Below, one piece after another: positions 25,382 through 36,435 of a DNA stretch of 64,000 nt. The notes beneath the pieces were generated by a model. It ran no database searches, was not told the DNA's origin, and saw only the letters and a program-made list of their open reading frames with translations. Positions within the stretch are counted from its first letter, which is position 1. Every line of letters starts with the position of its first letter. The DNA is taken from NCBI GenBank assembly GCA_028274465.1, contig CM051455.1, positions 47,593,351 to 47,657,350 on the forward strand, in the 5' to 3' direction. This stretch comes from Plantago ovata. Lineage: Eukaryota; Streptophyta; Magnoliopsida; Lamiales; Plantaginaceae. A program made the translations under genes and the position numbers.

Positions 25382-28300
25382 CTACAAATCGCCCCTGAAA
25401 AAGGGAGCCCCGAAATATGAACTAGAGAAGGTTCCTCCCCCATTAGGGAAGAGAGTGAGGAAACATATCAGAAAAAGTGCACAGCCCCATGCGAACCGGT
25501 CCTCTCCCAACGGAGTGATCTCGTCCTTTGCAGGTATCTCCTCTCCACCTCGGAAGAATGTAGCAAAAAGGCCCCAAGCCAAGCACAACACACTTCCACT
25601 TAGTCCACCAATAGCGAGCAAAAGTGAAGTCGCAAAAGATAACAAAGTGGTTGTGCTTCTTCCGAACATTGCTTGAGCAATTCGACCTCCTTCAAGTCTT
25701 CCACATGGGAGTAAGTTCAAAGAAGTTACAACCATACCTGTTTAGAAAATACGATAGATTACTATAGATTCCTTCATGGAAGATTCTGACACAAACAAAG
25801 TCTATGAAATTGTGGTCTGAAGTGATCCATGTCTGTCACTTGATTTTATGCATGGTTCCGAACTACAAGCATATTTTGAGATCTCTATGAAAATAATCAG
25901 ACTTGGTCCATCTCTTGGTCTCAATGCCATGCTAGAGCTATAGGTGAATTTTTAATTAGTGACGTTACCTAATAGTCCTGCAAAAGCCAGAGGGTCGACA
26001 GGAACTCCCACACCCTCGACTGCATATGGTAGCACATTCCCAAGATCATCCGTATAAGGTCCAATTACGTATTGTATAAAAGAGAGAAGAGGGTTATTGT
26101 AGAAGAATTGAGGTCTTATGTACCTACATAACATACAAAATTACAATCAATAATGATGCAAAGAAAATACATGTGAACTGCAAACGGGAATTGATTTACT
26201 GAAACAAATTTGAGTGTGAGATACTAGATTAAAACTAAAGAAGTGGAGAAGAGTTCTTACAGTGCGTTGTCACCCCCATTGAAACTACCATCGGCAACAA
26301 AAGCAGCAACAGCAAGGACCAATGAAGTCAAATATGCACTGGCTGTTCGTGCAACGGGAATATCAAACAGAGCCTTTTTGTTAGCAAGCAAAGATTCGTA
26401 ATTGTTCATTACACCTAGGCATCCAGTCCAGTTGGATGGTACAAGAAATGATGGACTGAGTTTAACCCATATTTAGCCGCTGTTACTCTTGTCGCAATCT
26501 GGAGTTATTGAAATAAATTAACATCAACACATGAAACATATGATGCTAATAAATATCAAATGCAGTAGTAGTATAGTAGTATACTAGCACACTCCGATCC
26601 TAAAGCAGCATGCCAAACGCATTAGTCCATTTATCCTATTAATTAAAAAGTTTTTTTCATTTTTTTTTTTTTTATAAATAAAATGATGCATCATAATAAC
26701 CGAAAGAACAATACCTCTATAACTAGTGTGATTGATAATTTTGTTGCATACCTCAGAAACCGCCAAAATGGTCAAGAATCCACCGAACAAAGGTGCAACA
26801 TCATTTAAGTAGTCATCAATGGTGGCATCAGGTTTCACGAATAAGCCACTTGTCAACGCAATCGTTCCAAATGTCGTGACACATAATGCTATGGCACTAA
26901 CATAACCCCAAGGAGTGCTTAGTTTTGTGGACTCGAACTGGAGATCCATCTCAGCCTTCGGCTGAACCACGCATGCCTTGAAAATTTGCAACAATCAGAA
27001 AGAAAATGTAAGGATCAAATGGTACAATGGATATATATAAAATGCTCAGGTAGTGAAACCAGAAGAAAACAATTAAGCAATAATGCGCAATATCAACCAA
27101 ACAATGTCTGATGAGAAATTAAAGAACAAATATGGGATCATTATTGCATCTTCAGTTCATGATATCTCTAAGTTTCGGATAAAAGGTGTCATACTTTGCA
27201 AAGCAGATACTAGGCCTGATTTAGTTATACATCCCATGAGAAAGAACATGAGGCATGAGCAATAGCATTTTCACAAATTCTTAAGCCATGGAAGTCAACA
27301 ATCGCAAACTGCTCATGCAATCGTGGATTATATTAAGAACGTATCTCAATCCGAATCACCACAAAAAAACACAGGCTAAAGTTGTTCAACCTAAAAACAG
27401 AATCTTATTGAACGCATGAAATGAATCAATTACTCTTGCAAGCAACTACAAACTACTACCAGTACTACATATGCACACAAGCATGAAACAAGCATATGAT
27501 AAGATAAGACTTGAAAGTTACCTGTTTTGTAATGTCATTAGCCTTTTCCTCCATAAACCACACAACAACATCCCTCCCTGCAGCTTCTGACAACTTCTTC
27601 TCCAACTTCGGTATCACTTCTTCTATCGGCTTCCTCAAGTTCCCAATAAATATTCCACCATCTCCAAACCTCCTAACATCTGTCGCAAAGAACGTATCAA
27701 ACCCAAAACAACTCTTCAACTGCAATTACCAGTACCAAAATGAAGGCATTACAATCAGCACATCACATTTAACAGAACAACAACTTCAATATGTCTTTAC
27801 AGGAAAGAGCTATTAGTCTAATATTAAACTATCAAGCACCTTGTCAAGATCAATCAGTACATGTAACAGAACAAAAATGTTTTCAAATGTTCACAAGCAA
27901 GTGCTATTAGGCCAATGAATATTATGCTATTAATTAGAGTATTACCTTATTAAGATCAAGGGCTTTGAAAGTCTCTTCCGCCTTCTCTAGCCTCTGTTTT
28001 TCTCTAGACAAACTGTCACGAATCAAATTGTTAAACCAACCAACAATGGGATTGTCACTCCTTTCTCTATCAAGCTCCTTGAGCTTCCTATCAGCCCTTT
28101 TCTTCTCAAGCTTTATAGCAGCCTCAATAGACGGATTCCCCATGAAATTCTTGAACTCTTTATCACTCTTCCAGTCCATTTCTTGCAGTTTATCTCTCTC
28201 ATTCTCTGGATCATGCTCTGATCCTGAACCACTCAAGTCATTCTCCTCATCTTTTGGCTCTTCTACTGCTACAGATGATGAAGATGGCTCGTTTGAATTC

Positions 28301-28464
28301 TCAGCTTTGACGGAAAGATGATTCGATATAAATCGTTTGGTCTTTCGGCCAAAAGGGTGTCTGGAGATGGAAGATGAGCAGCCAATAGATTGTGTATGAA
28401 GTGGGGTTTTGCTCATCTGTAGTGGAGATGAGCATGGAACAGAAGTGAAGATTGTGCTTGCCAT
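25382..28464 (-). CDS. EGY3: EGY3, chloroplast S2P-like protein (probably protease-dead)
   Basis: Member of the EGY site-2-protease-like family in chloroplast membranes. Six exons: 27946-28464, 27522-27719, 26752-26976, 26261-26498, 25969-26123 and 25382-25737, about 563 aa. Residues 1-55 are Ser/Thr/basic-rich, a transit peptide. An acidic linker, coiled Lys/Glu-rich segment and a multi-helix membrane domain follow (SAIALCVTTFGTIALTSGLF and later helices). NLLPCGRLEGGR stands at the second metal-ligand site. The region where active EGY proteins have HExxH reads EIATRVTAAKYG instead, as I recall for EGY3, a non-proteolytic heat-responsive member. Exon 4 is 238 bases but 239 are needed: one G is missing in the Gly codon at 26466-26468, giving a frameshift and early stop as sequenced. 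Likely a consensus error, possibly a real lesion. Confidence 0.9.
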
Positions 28465-29196
28465 TGGATGAGTTTGAGGTAAAAGAAGAAGAGGTGTTGT
28501 GATTGCGAGCTGAAGAGTGGATGCATGATTGAGGGAATGGGGATGGTGTCTTTTTGAGGGAATTGTTGGATATGTCTAGAAAGTTGCAGATGTTTCCCCA
28601 GGAGAAATAGGTGTACAGGGGATTGAAAATGGTGACAAAGATTAATCATCAGAATTTTGAAACAAGAAAATATTACACTTGACAAGAAACAGAGAGGGCA
28701 ACAAGTTTTTGTGGTGATGATGCTTTGCTCGGATAAATTTAATATGATACCCTTGATAAATTGACTAATCGCATAGAGACTCCTATAATTTGATAATTAC
28801 ATTTAAGTTCAAAGCATGTAAAAGTAATTACTATATTTTTGTCCAAAAATAAAAAACTTCTTCAATTGAAACTAGTTATTAGTCATTTTAGCTTCTGTGA
28901 AAAACGGCGAACATAATTTAAATTTTTGTATTTGAGATGAACTGAATTAAATTAAAATATAAATAATAGTCTATATAGGGAGGGGTGTTATTTGTAAATC
29001 TTTTATTTTAACTGTCCATTCTTTCAATTTATTGTTAAAAATAAATAAATAATAATAATAATAATTTAAAACAAACATAGCAGCTAGCTGCCGTTTCAGT
29101 CCTCAAATTTTCACAAATGCTAAAACAAGTACACATAAATTACAAACCGAACGAAATTAATCAGCTCAAGTAACAAAACCTTCTATCACCGGAGCG
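28465..29196. other. Shared upstream region between EGY3 and the 29.2-kb gene
   Basis: Two divergently transcribed plastid-protein genes start at 28464 (minus) and 29197 (plus), 732 bases apart. The stretch is A/T-rich, with an (AAT)n-like run near 29049. No strong TATA box was identified for either side. Confidence 0.5.
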
Positions 29197-31073
29197 ATGG
29201 CGGCAACCGCCGTAGCTCTCCACCTCCGCCCTCATTTTCACCATACTTCAACCACTTGTCACCCCCGCTTCACCTCCATCTCCAACCTTCCCCAATTTCA
29301 TAACTACCGCTCGCTAGGGTTTAAACACAAAGCTCGAAATTCGATCCAGAATCTCCGCATTTCGGGCAGCCTGTATGCTAGAGGTGGCGTGGTGATGGAC
29401 GATTACTACGGAGATGATCTCGATGAGGACGATGATGACGACGACGACGAAGAGGAGGACAGGAGTTTGGACCTTCTGATTAGGTTTGTGGAGAACATTT
29501 TCAAAAGGTTTCGAAGAAAGCTCGCCGAGCTGTGAAATCAGTTTTGCCTGTTCCGATTTCCACCCGATTGGTAAGCAGAGTTGCTTCTTTTCAGCTCCTG
29601 ATTTTGGATTAGGATCAGAATTGGTTTTCGTCGATTGCTTACAGTTTTCGAATAATAATGTTTAGATTTGAGTTTTGATTAGCAAAATGATATAGCTGAT
29701 GATACTTATGATGATGTGGTGACACTAAACTTGGCTTTACTCTTAGTTCTTAGTTATGTGATGCTGTTAATCTGATTAGTGGATTGAATAACTGATTCTG
29801 TGGTTCACATTATTGCTGTTCTCCGTACATCTGCATTTATGGCCTTCTTATTTGACTGTGATCGAGAATTCTTATGTGTTGACGGATTCGCCAAAGTGAC
29901 AGTGCAAGAGTTATATATGACGATATGTCATGTAGCTACTAGACGAGTAAACTGAATTTGCTTTTGCTTTTTTGTGTGTTAACCACAACTTTAACTGTAA
30001 ATCAATAGGATGTGTTTGATGTTGGTGTTGCTTGCTCTGTAGCGTTAATGTATGGTTCTATCTAAAATTGGCTGTTCCTTTGCTTTTGGTTATAGGTTGG
30101 ATTTGCTGTCAATGGAACCATTATTTTGACATTTTTGTGGGTTCTGAAGGCCTTCCTGCAGGTTACTTTTCTTCTACTTTCACAAATGGTTGCAAATTTT
30201 CCATTGGAAAAGAACATCTGATTTCATTATTTGTGAATTTAATGTTTCTGATCTCTGTAAATCTTCTGTACTGTGTCCTACACTTTGATTCTCCTAGATT
30301 TAGCTTTCTGTGCGTTCAAAGAAATCTGAAGAGTTTAACTGAGTTCTCCTAGTGTTGGAGATGAAAATATGCATAACTGTGCTTCAAGAAAATTACTTGG
30401 CTCTTTCGTGCTTTAACTGCATTAGGACTTCAAGGTAGGGGTGGCTAAGTTGCATTTGACCTTAATTTGCGAAGAGAGGAATGCGTGCAGGTTTAAATCT
30501 TTTATTTCTAAAAGAAGTTGCGAATAAGTCCCTCACTAAGTACATGCTGAGGCTTGGAACTGGTTGATACTTGACAGACAGCTACCATGTACAAGCTCTA
30601 TCTATTCTGTTTTTAAGGAAATTAATATCCAACACTTCCAAATTCCAAACTCATTAGTCATGACATTCGAAGTGTATATATATGCCTTGGCCTTGTAAAT
30701 TTAAACCTACTGCTCAAATCAAATCCACGAGTTCAACTTCCTATCCTCCTCTTGTGTGCAAAACTGTTGCAGAAAGTTTACATTTTGTCTAATCAATTAT
30801 CATTGATTTTCATAACTGCTGTTGTTTACCTTTTACTACTTTTTATCATTCGGTTGTTGATCTGGATTGTTTCACCCCATAACAGAGTGCTTTATCTTGC
30901 ACATGTAATCCTTGTGACATTAGGTAATTTGCACCCTTGGAAGTGTTGTGTTCACAAGTATTTTGCTAATTCGCGGGATATGGACTGGGATTGCCTACTT
31001 GCAAGAGAGCCGCAACTACAGGATGGATGATGATGAGCCTCAATCATGGACTCGCACAAGGCCTGCCATGTAA
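29197..31073 (+). CDS. Plastid-targeted small membrane protein, unknown function
   Basis: Three exons: 29197-29570, 30096-30161 and 30924-31073, about 196 aa once the frame is restored. The N-terminus is rich in Ala, His, Ser, Thr and Arg, a transit peptide; an acidic run of consecutive Asp/Glu follows near residues 72-88. Two hydrophobic segments sit at the exon 2 product (VNGTIILTFLWVLKAFLQ) and the start of exon 3 (CTLGSVVFTSILLIRGIW). The tail reads YLQESRNYRMDDDEPQ. I recognise it as a conserved plant family but know no function. Exon 1 has four A at 29503-29506 where five are needed for FKKVSKKARR; as written the frame stops at 29535. The downstream frame is clean, so a base-calling error is likely. 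Confidence 0.75.
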
Positions 31074-31110
31074 ATTGCAGGAGATGGGTTGTTAACAAGA
31101 ACATATATAC

Positions 31111-31913
31111 AAGTAAACCACTTATACGAAGTTCAATACTATAGAGTACTCAACTGCTCTCTTTGCTGAGGAGCTCCCCAGTTCTCGAAGCTGGATCAAA
31201 CTTGTTTCAAAATTCGAACTTGCTAACTTATGCGGTATCAAGGGACAAAAACTCTCAGAAACATTTATCCAGTTGTGGTTTCTTCTCGGTTGAGGTGAGG
31301 AACAAAAGTGTGTGAGAAGCATAGTGTAGCATGTTATTACCATACCAGTGAATATAGTTTCTGTTATGGAATATAATGAGTAGCAGATTAATTGGAAATA
31401 TTGGTCATGAGCCATGACAGAATTTCTTCAAGTTCTCTGTTCACAAATTTGAGAAGAGAGAATAATCTTGTTCGCTGCTAATGTGAGAGTTCTAGTTCTT
31501 AATTAATCATTTGTGAAGTCGAGCTTCTCTCTTCAGACTTCATTCTTGGTCTCCATGAATTTGGAAGGTAAGACGAATCTTCTCAGCTCTTCTGCAGTGG
31601 TAACTGCACCTGAGTATGATATATATTAGAAAACAGGTTTTGTTCAGCTTGAATTGGCTCTATATGGTTTATGTAAAAAACTTGTTCTACATTTATAGTC
31701 TCAAGGGATCTCCTGAATTACTACTTTATGTTAAAAAAAAAAAAAAAAATCAGTAAAATGAATTGATTATTTTTAAGAGGTTACAATGCATATCACTAAA
31801 CTTGTTCTACATGATTTACACTCTTATATCTTACACCAACTCATCTGGACATGTAGTGAAGAAAAGTGATGCCCCTTGAAAATTGAAATAGCTAGGAAGA
31901 AACCGATTTACTT
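31111..31913. other. Intergenic DNA, no gene seen
   Basis: 3' region of the preceding gene followed by A/T-rich DNA with a run of 17 A around 31733-31749. The minus-strand frame at 31122-31415 has no family features. Confidence 0.45.
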
Positions 31914-32321
31914 CTATGCAGAGATGGGATTGTTGGGGGAAGATGATACTTGAGGTGGTGGTGGTGGTGATCTACTCATACGCATAGATGCTGCATAAGG
32001 AGGGATGTAACCGTTAAAACCAGAGGGGGGAACGGGTCCTCTTGGCAACATTGCGGATATCGGGCTCTCTGCTCCATTAATGGGATCATTTGGGGATGAT
32101 GGTCGCGGTGGTGGTGATCTACTCATACGCATAGATGCTGCATAAGGAGGGATGTAGCCGTTAAAACCAGAGGGGGGAACAGGGCCTCTTGGCAGCATTG
32201 CGGATATTGGGCCACCTGAGGCCGTGGTCGTGAGTATCCTGGCATCTGCAATGCCATCGCGCGGCACCGAAACCAACATTGTCAACATCAAAATTACAAT
32301 GGAGAACATAAATCGATCCAT
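31914..32321 (-). CDS. Small secreted peptide precursor with two internal repeats
   Basis: Single exon, 135 aa. The N-terminus (MDRFMFSIVILMLTMLVS) is a signal peptide with likely cleavage near Ala-Asp-Ala. The mature part has two near-identical copies of about 46 residues, each containing ISAMLPRGPVPPSGFNGY, then PPYAASMRMSRSPPP, and a third start is cut short by the stop (PNNPISA). Pro/Ser/Gly-rich cores after a signal peptide suggest a processed signalling peptide. The PVPPSG core recalls the PIPPSAPSKRHN core of IDA-like peptides, but the C-terminal HN is absent, so family membership is only a suggestion. TATATAAG at 32403-32410 on the minus strand is a fitting TATA box. Confidence 0.7.
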   Translation of the reverse strand: MDRFMFSIVILMLTMLVSVPRDGIADARILTTTASGGPISAMLPRGPVPPSGFNGYIPPYAASMRMSRSPPPRPSSPNDPINGAESPISAMLPRGPVPPSGFNGYIPPYAASMRMSRSPPPPPQVSSSPNNPISA

Positions 32322-32420
32322 GATTGATGATATATGCTTTAAGTTGTAATATTGATGATAAGTTTTTGTTGTATTTGCTTTTCTTCTTCTGATTAATGTC
32401 TACTTATATATGTTGATTAC
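32322..32420 (-). promoter_or_regulatory. Core promoter of the secreted peptide gene
   Basis: Minus-strand TATATAAG at 32403-32410 lies about 80 bases upstream of the ATG at 32321, leaving room for a leader of roughly 50 bases. Confidence 0.5.
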
Positions 32421-33060
32421 AAGGAATAGTTGGTGCATTTGCGTATATTTAGCCTAGCCTACTTTTTTTGGGAATCAAGTAAATATGATTGTTTTGGACA
32501 AGATTCTTGAGTTATTGTATTTTCCTTTTTCTTGTCTATCTAATCTTGAATCAGAAAATGTGCGTAACTCAATTATTTGACTTTCTTCAAAAACTATTTG
32601 ATAAGTGAACCTAACGAGAGCCTTAAAGTTAATCATTTTGTGTTGAAATTTAAGTCTCCAATTGGACATGTATCTAAGTTTCTGAGTGATTTTAAAAGTT
32701 TTAACGTAAAACTCTCATGTTTTTGTTTTGTTGGAATAGAAAATTATTCTACGTGATTAATGTTGCATGTACTATTTCTTAGAATAACAGGTTTTAATGT
32801 ACACTATCTTCCATCTTCAACTTTGTCATTTTTATTCCGTAGCCACTTCATTTTCTTCTAGTTAGTTCAAAATGTATTTTACATTCATTATATTCAACTT
32901 TCTAATTTCTCCTTAACTTATTTGTATCCTGATTTGTGTACTTTACATGTCCAACTACCTGTATCACACCTTTATCAATATCAATTTTATATTTAATATG
33001 ATATCGCTTATTTTTTAAAGATTGGAGTACTAATCACTATGTAAATTAATAAATTTACCT

Positions 33061-33271
33061 GCACATGCGATCATACAGATCTTTGTCACGTTAGACACAT
33101 TGCACCCTCGGAAGTGTTGTATTCACAAGTACTTTGCTAATTCACGGGAGATATGGATCGGACTGGGATTTCCTACTTGCAGGAGAGCCGCAACTACAGG
33201 ATGATGAGCCTCAATCATGAACTTGCACACAGCCTGTCATATGAATTGCGTGAACAAGAACATTGTATACA
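33061..33271 (+). pseudogene. Duplicated last exon of the 29.2-kb plastid gene
   Basis: Closely resembles 30899-31110: it includes the 3' end of intron 2, exon 3 and the start of the 3' untranslated region. CGGAAGTGTTGT, ATTCACAAGTA and AGGAGAGCCGCAACTACAGG are all present. Small indels break the frame and the Met-Asp-Asp-Asp stretch is shortened. Because intron sequence is copied too, it arose by DNA duplication, not from mRNA. Confidence 0.85.
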
Positions 33272-33507
33272 CGGTCATTACTCATAAATGAGTAGTACCT
33301 TTTACTCACTTTCTCTAAATCGTCCTATTTGCCATTGTCAAAATAAGTTTTTAAAACAAAAAAATTGAAAAAGTTCAGAAATTTTATATAAATGTTGATT
33401 ATGTGCGTAACGATTTAAAGTTCAAGTTTATAAGTTTGTGACCCTCACTAATCTTTTTCAAATTCTTTTCTACGTTTAATTGTTTTTTCAAAATTATTTT
33501 GAAAATA

Positions 33508-33767
33508 CTCTCTCCGATTTTTAATAATTATCGTTTTAATTTTTTCACTATTTGAAAAATAATTGTCATTTTATATTTTTCAAAAAAGTCATGCATCATA
33601 ATTAATGCATTTTGTTGAATTCAATGCCATTTAAGCGGTCCGTCCTACTGGTTGAAGTATCATAATTATTGTACTATTGGACTATATTTATAAAATCAAT
33701 GAATTGAATAAGATGTATTAAAATGTGTGAAAATCATAAAACGACAATTAAAAAAAATGGAAGGGAG
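33508..33767. mobile_element. Stowaway-like MITE
   Basis: Begins CTCTCTCCGATTTTTAATAA and ends ACAATTAAAAAAAATGG followed by AAGGGAG, inverted termini with flanking TA. Inner blocks TTATCGTTTTA and TAAAACGACAA also pair. 260 bp, noncoding, in the spacer before the F-box gene. Confidence 0.75.
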
Positions 33768-34026
33768 TAGTGAATAGGAAGTTTTACAAAAAATATGAAA
33801 AGTAATTAATAATAGTATCATGAAAACAAAAAGTGCCACAAAATTACACTTATGGTAACCTTAATAAATAAAGTGAATCTTGTTAAGATTTAGACTGATT
33901 ATCACCAACTCAAATTAAGTTGACAATTTAAACTAACCTAGATTTGCTAAATCAATGTGAAATTTGAAATCCTGAAATTAACTAGTTTGCCGCCAAAAGG
34001 GACCGATTCATATTCCAATCCTTACC

Positions 34027-34034
34027 TATAAAAG
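34027..34034 (+). promoter_or_regulatory. TATA box of the F-box gene
   Basis: TATAAAAG, 67 bases upstream of the ATG at 34101, at normal distance from a leader beginning around the CACTACTACAAAG region. Confidence 0.6.
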
Positions 34035-34100
34035 AAACTGCTACATCCCACTTTTCACTACTACAAAGTACAAACACACAACACCATCAATCATAGCGAA

Positions 34101-35870
34101 ATGAAAAGATCCAAATCCACAGCCACACCGATGAAGAAGCAACAGCAGCAGCCTTCTTCATCACCCGCGCAAACAGTAGCTTCAATGGAAGACTTGCTTA
34201 ATCAAATCCTTCTACGTCTACCCGAGAAATCCTTGATGCGGTTCAAACTCGTCTCGAAACCATGGTGCAAACGAATTACCTCCGCCAAGTTTGCCCAAAA
34301 TCATGCTCTTACTAAAAACCCAAACTCCCCAATCATTTCCGGCATTTTACTCTACACAAACCCTGACCCAAAAGCCAGTGAACTCGATGACGATTCCGAT
34401 AGTCCAAAACTACTTCTCCATTCTCTCAACCCATCTGTTCCCCCAAGTTTTGAGAAACAAGCTAAAATACACGATCTATTTTCAGGAATTCCGAAACTAG
34501 CCAAAGGTTTGCAAATCTTAAGCTATTGTAATGGACTGATTCTGTGCTCTTGTTCTTGCCTTATGGGGACGGAATATGGTGATAAATACTATCTGGTTTA
34601 TAATCCCACAACCATGGATTACATTCTTAGGCCTGTCCCTTGCTTGTACGGTATGGATCCAGATAACAGTTACCTTTCAAAGGATTTTGAATTTCTATGC
34701 TTGTAACTTGTACTGACACTCTCGTTCCATGTGATCTAGGTACGGGTAAAAGCATTGCTGGTGTCACTTTGGTATACGATCCATGGCAATTGTCGCCTTA
34801 CTTCAGAATAGTATTAGCCTTGAGGACATGGGCATTTGAGGTACCTGATGAAGATAATATGGTTGGGGCTGGATTTATGATCTACTACCCTGAATGGAGT
34901 CGTTGGTATAATTGTACGTCGTGGTATGATGTCCTGAAGAGTGTGTCGTTGAAGCATGGGGTATACTGGAATGGCAAGATTCATTACATACATGAAGAAT
35001 TCGGAAAGAAATCTTACCACTTCACAGTGAAGGATGGGTACCTGAAAGCTTTGCCAGCTGAGCTACCTTTGCTTCCTGATGGTACTGGTCAAGATATATA
35101 TAAACCAGAAAGGTATTTTTGTTTGTATTTACTAACTATGCAATTGAATTTGATCACATGCGATATGTGTTTTTAGCATTTATTTCATGTTAGGCTAGGT
35201 GTAATGCACCAACAAGACACGACAGTGGGCTACACACATGTGGGACCCATATGTATGTGTCTGTTGTAGGTGTATTACTGCATTAGACTTAGTCTAACAT
35301 CTCAGAAGCATGATTTACTTATATTGTTGTCAAGAAGTCAAGATGTTAGATAATACTGTATGTCAACTAGTCAGTGTGATAGCTGTACTATTGTAAACTA
35401 GTTTTCGCAAAGGTGGTTGTGTTTTGAATGTTGATTTAATTCGTAGTCCATTTGATTGGAGTCCACGGTGTTTTGCGCAGTCTGGAGGTAATCTGTATTT
35501 GCTGGATTGGCAACGTAGCATGAAACCATCATTTTATATATATGATGTGACGGAAGATTATTCCAAGTGGACTCTCAAGTACCAGATTCCTACCGAAGAA
35601 ATCCAATCTGCATTGAGGGAGGCTGGACATGAAAATGTAATGAGCGTGGTGAATTCTGCTGCCCCAATAGGCGTCATAGGCACCAGCAACGGTGACCTGT
35701 TTGAGATAGTTTGTAGAGTGTCCATTGGCGTGATTAGTTACGACCCAAGGAACCGGGCTGCAAAAATGCTCCTTCATCTGAAGGAAGACTGGGCACAAAG
35801 ACTATATGGGTGGCGTAATTTTGCTCACTTCAGTGAAACTATTGCACCAGTTTGCATTAAGGAAAAGTAA
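34101..35870 (+). CDS. F-box protein (substrate adaptor of an SCF E3 ligase)
   Basis: Three exons: 34101-34650, 34740-35112 and 35402-35870, summing to 1,392 bases, 463 aa, all junctions in phase. After a Ser/Gln-rich start, the F-box spans about residues 29-75 (MEDLLNQILLRLPEKSLMRF, then KLVSKPWCKRI). The rest resembles the beta-propeller of F-box-associated proteins (YLVYNPTTMDYILRP, GVTLVYDPW, GVYWNGKIHYI). Exon 3 contributes further blades and ends ETIAPVCIKEK. F-box proteins of this type bind SKP1 and present substrates for ubiquitination; the substrate is unknown. Intron 1 is only 89 bases, and reading straight through it gives a false stop at 34706. Intron 2 carries a small inverted repeat (about 35191-35298). 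Confidence 0.85.
35191..35298. repeat. Small inverted repeat in F-box gene intron 2, possible MITE
   Basis: GTAATGCACCAACAAGACAC on the left pairs with the complement of GTGTCTGTTGTAGGTGTATT on the right, with outer arms continuing as TAGGC and GACTTAGTC. About 108 bp. Target duplication not resolved. Confidence 0.45.
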
Positions 35871-36435
35871 CATGCGAGGAAACTGCGCACAGTAAACTTT
35901 TCTTGAAGTTGTTTTTCAGTATTTGTTTGAGATTTTGCTCTTTCATTACATTTTCCTCTTCCGTATTGTTATCTACATGTGCTTGCACAATTGACTGATT
36001 TATACAAATTATGCATTTTCCTCTCTTATTTATCCTTGCATTTGAAGTTTGAAGTGAATGTCTAGCTGAGTTTTAAATAAGGAATTTGTTAGATTAGATT
36101 TAGCTGCAACAACTTACTGAAACACAGGTGAAGAAGAGCCAACTGGTAAAGAAACTTTGTTTTATTTCTCTTTTTTACCTCGAGGATATAATTTACTCAT
36201 ACACAGGTTATGTTTTCCTCTAAATGAATGCTTGCATAAATTCATAGCAGTATTTTCACATGTAGTTCAAGATGGTTATAATGAAAAGCCAGAATAGATG
36301 TCATAGCACAATTCTAAACTGTTTGCAATTACAGGACTTGAGCATGGCTAGAATCCACCATGGGAAATTATACATGGAAGGGGAAGGAAATCTAAGAAAA
36401 TGAAGAATAAGTCCCCACCTAAAGTCGGAAGATTG

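Noticed and set aside
29197..29535. A complete 112-aa gene ending RRKLAEL
   Set aside because: The stop follows a missing A; one frame over, the sequence continues into exons 2 and 3 of a recognisable plant family.
34697..35176. A separate gene starting at 34697
   Set aside because: It is exon 2 of the F-box gene. The 89-base intron and phase arithmetic (464 codons in all) explain it.
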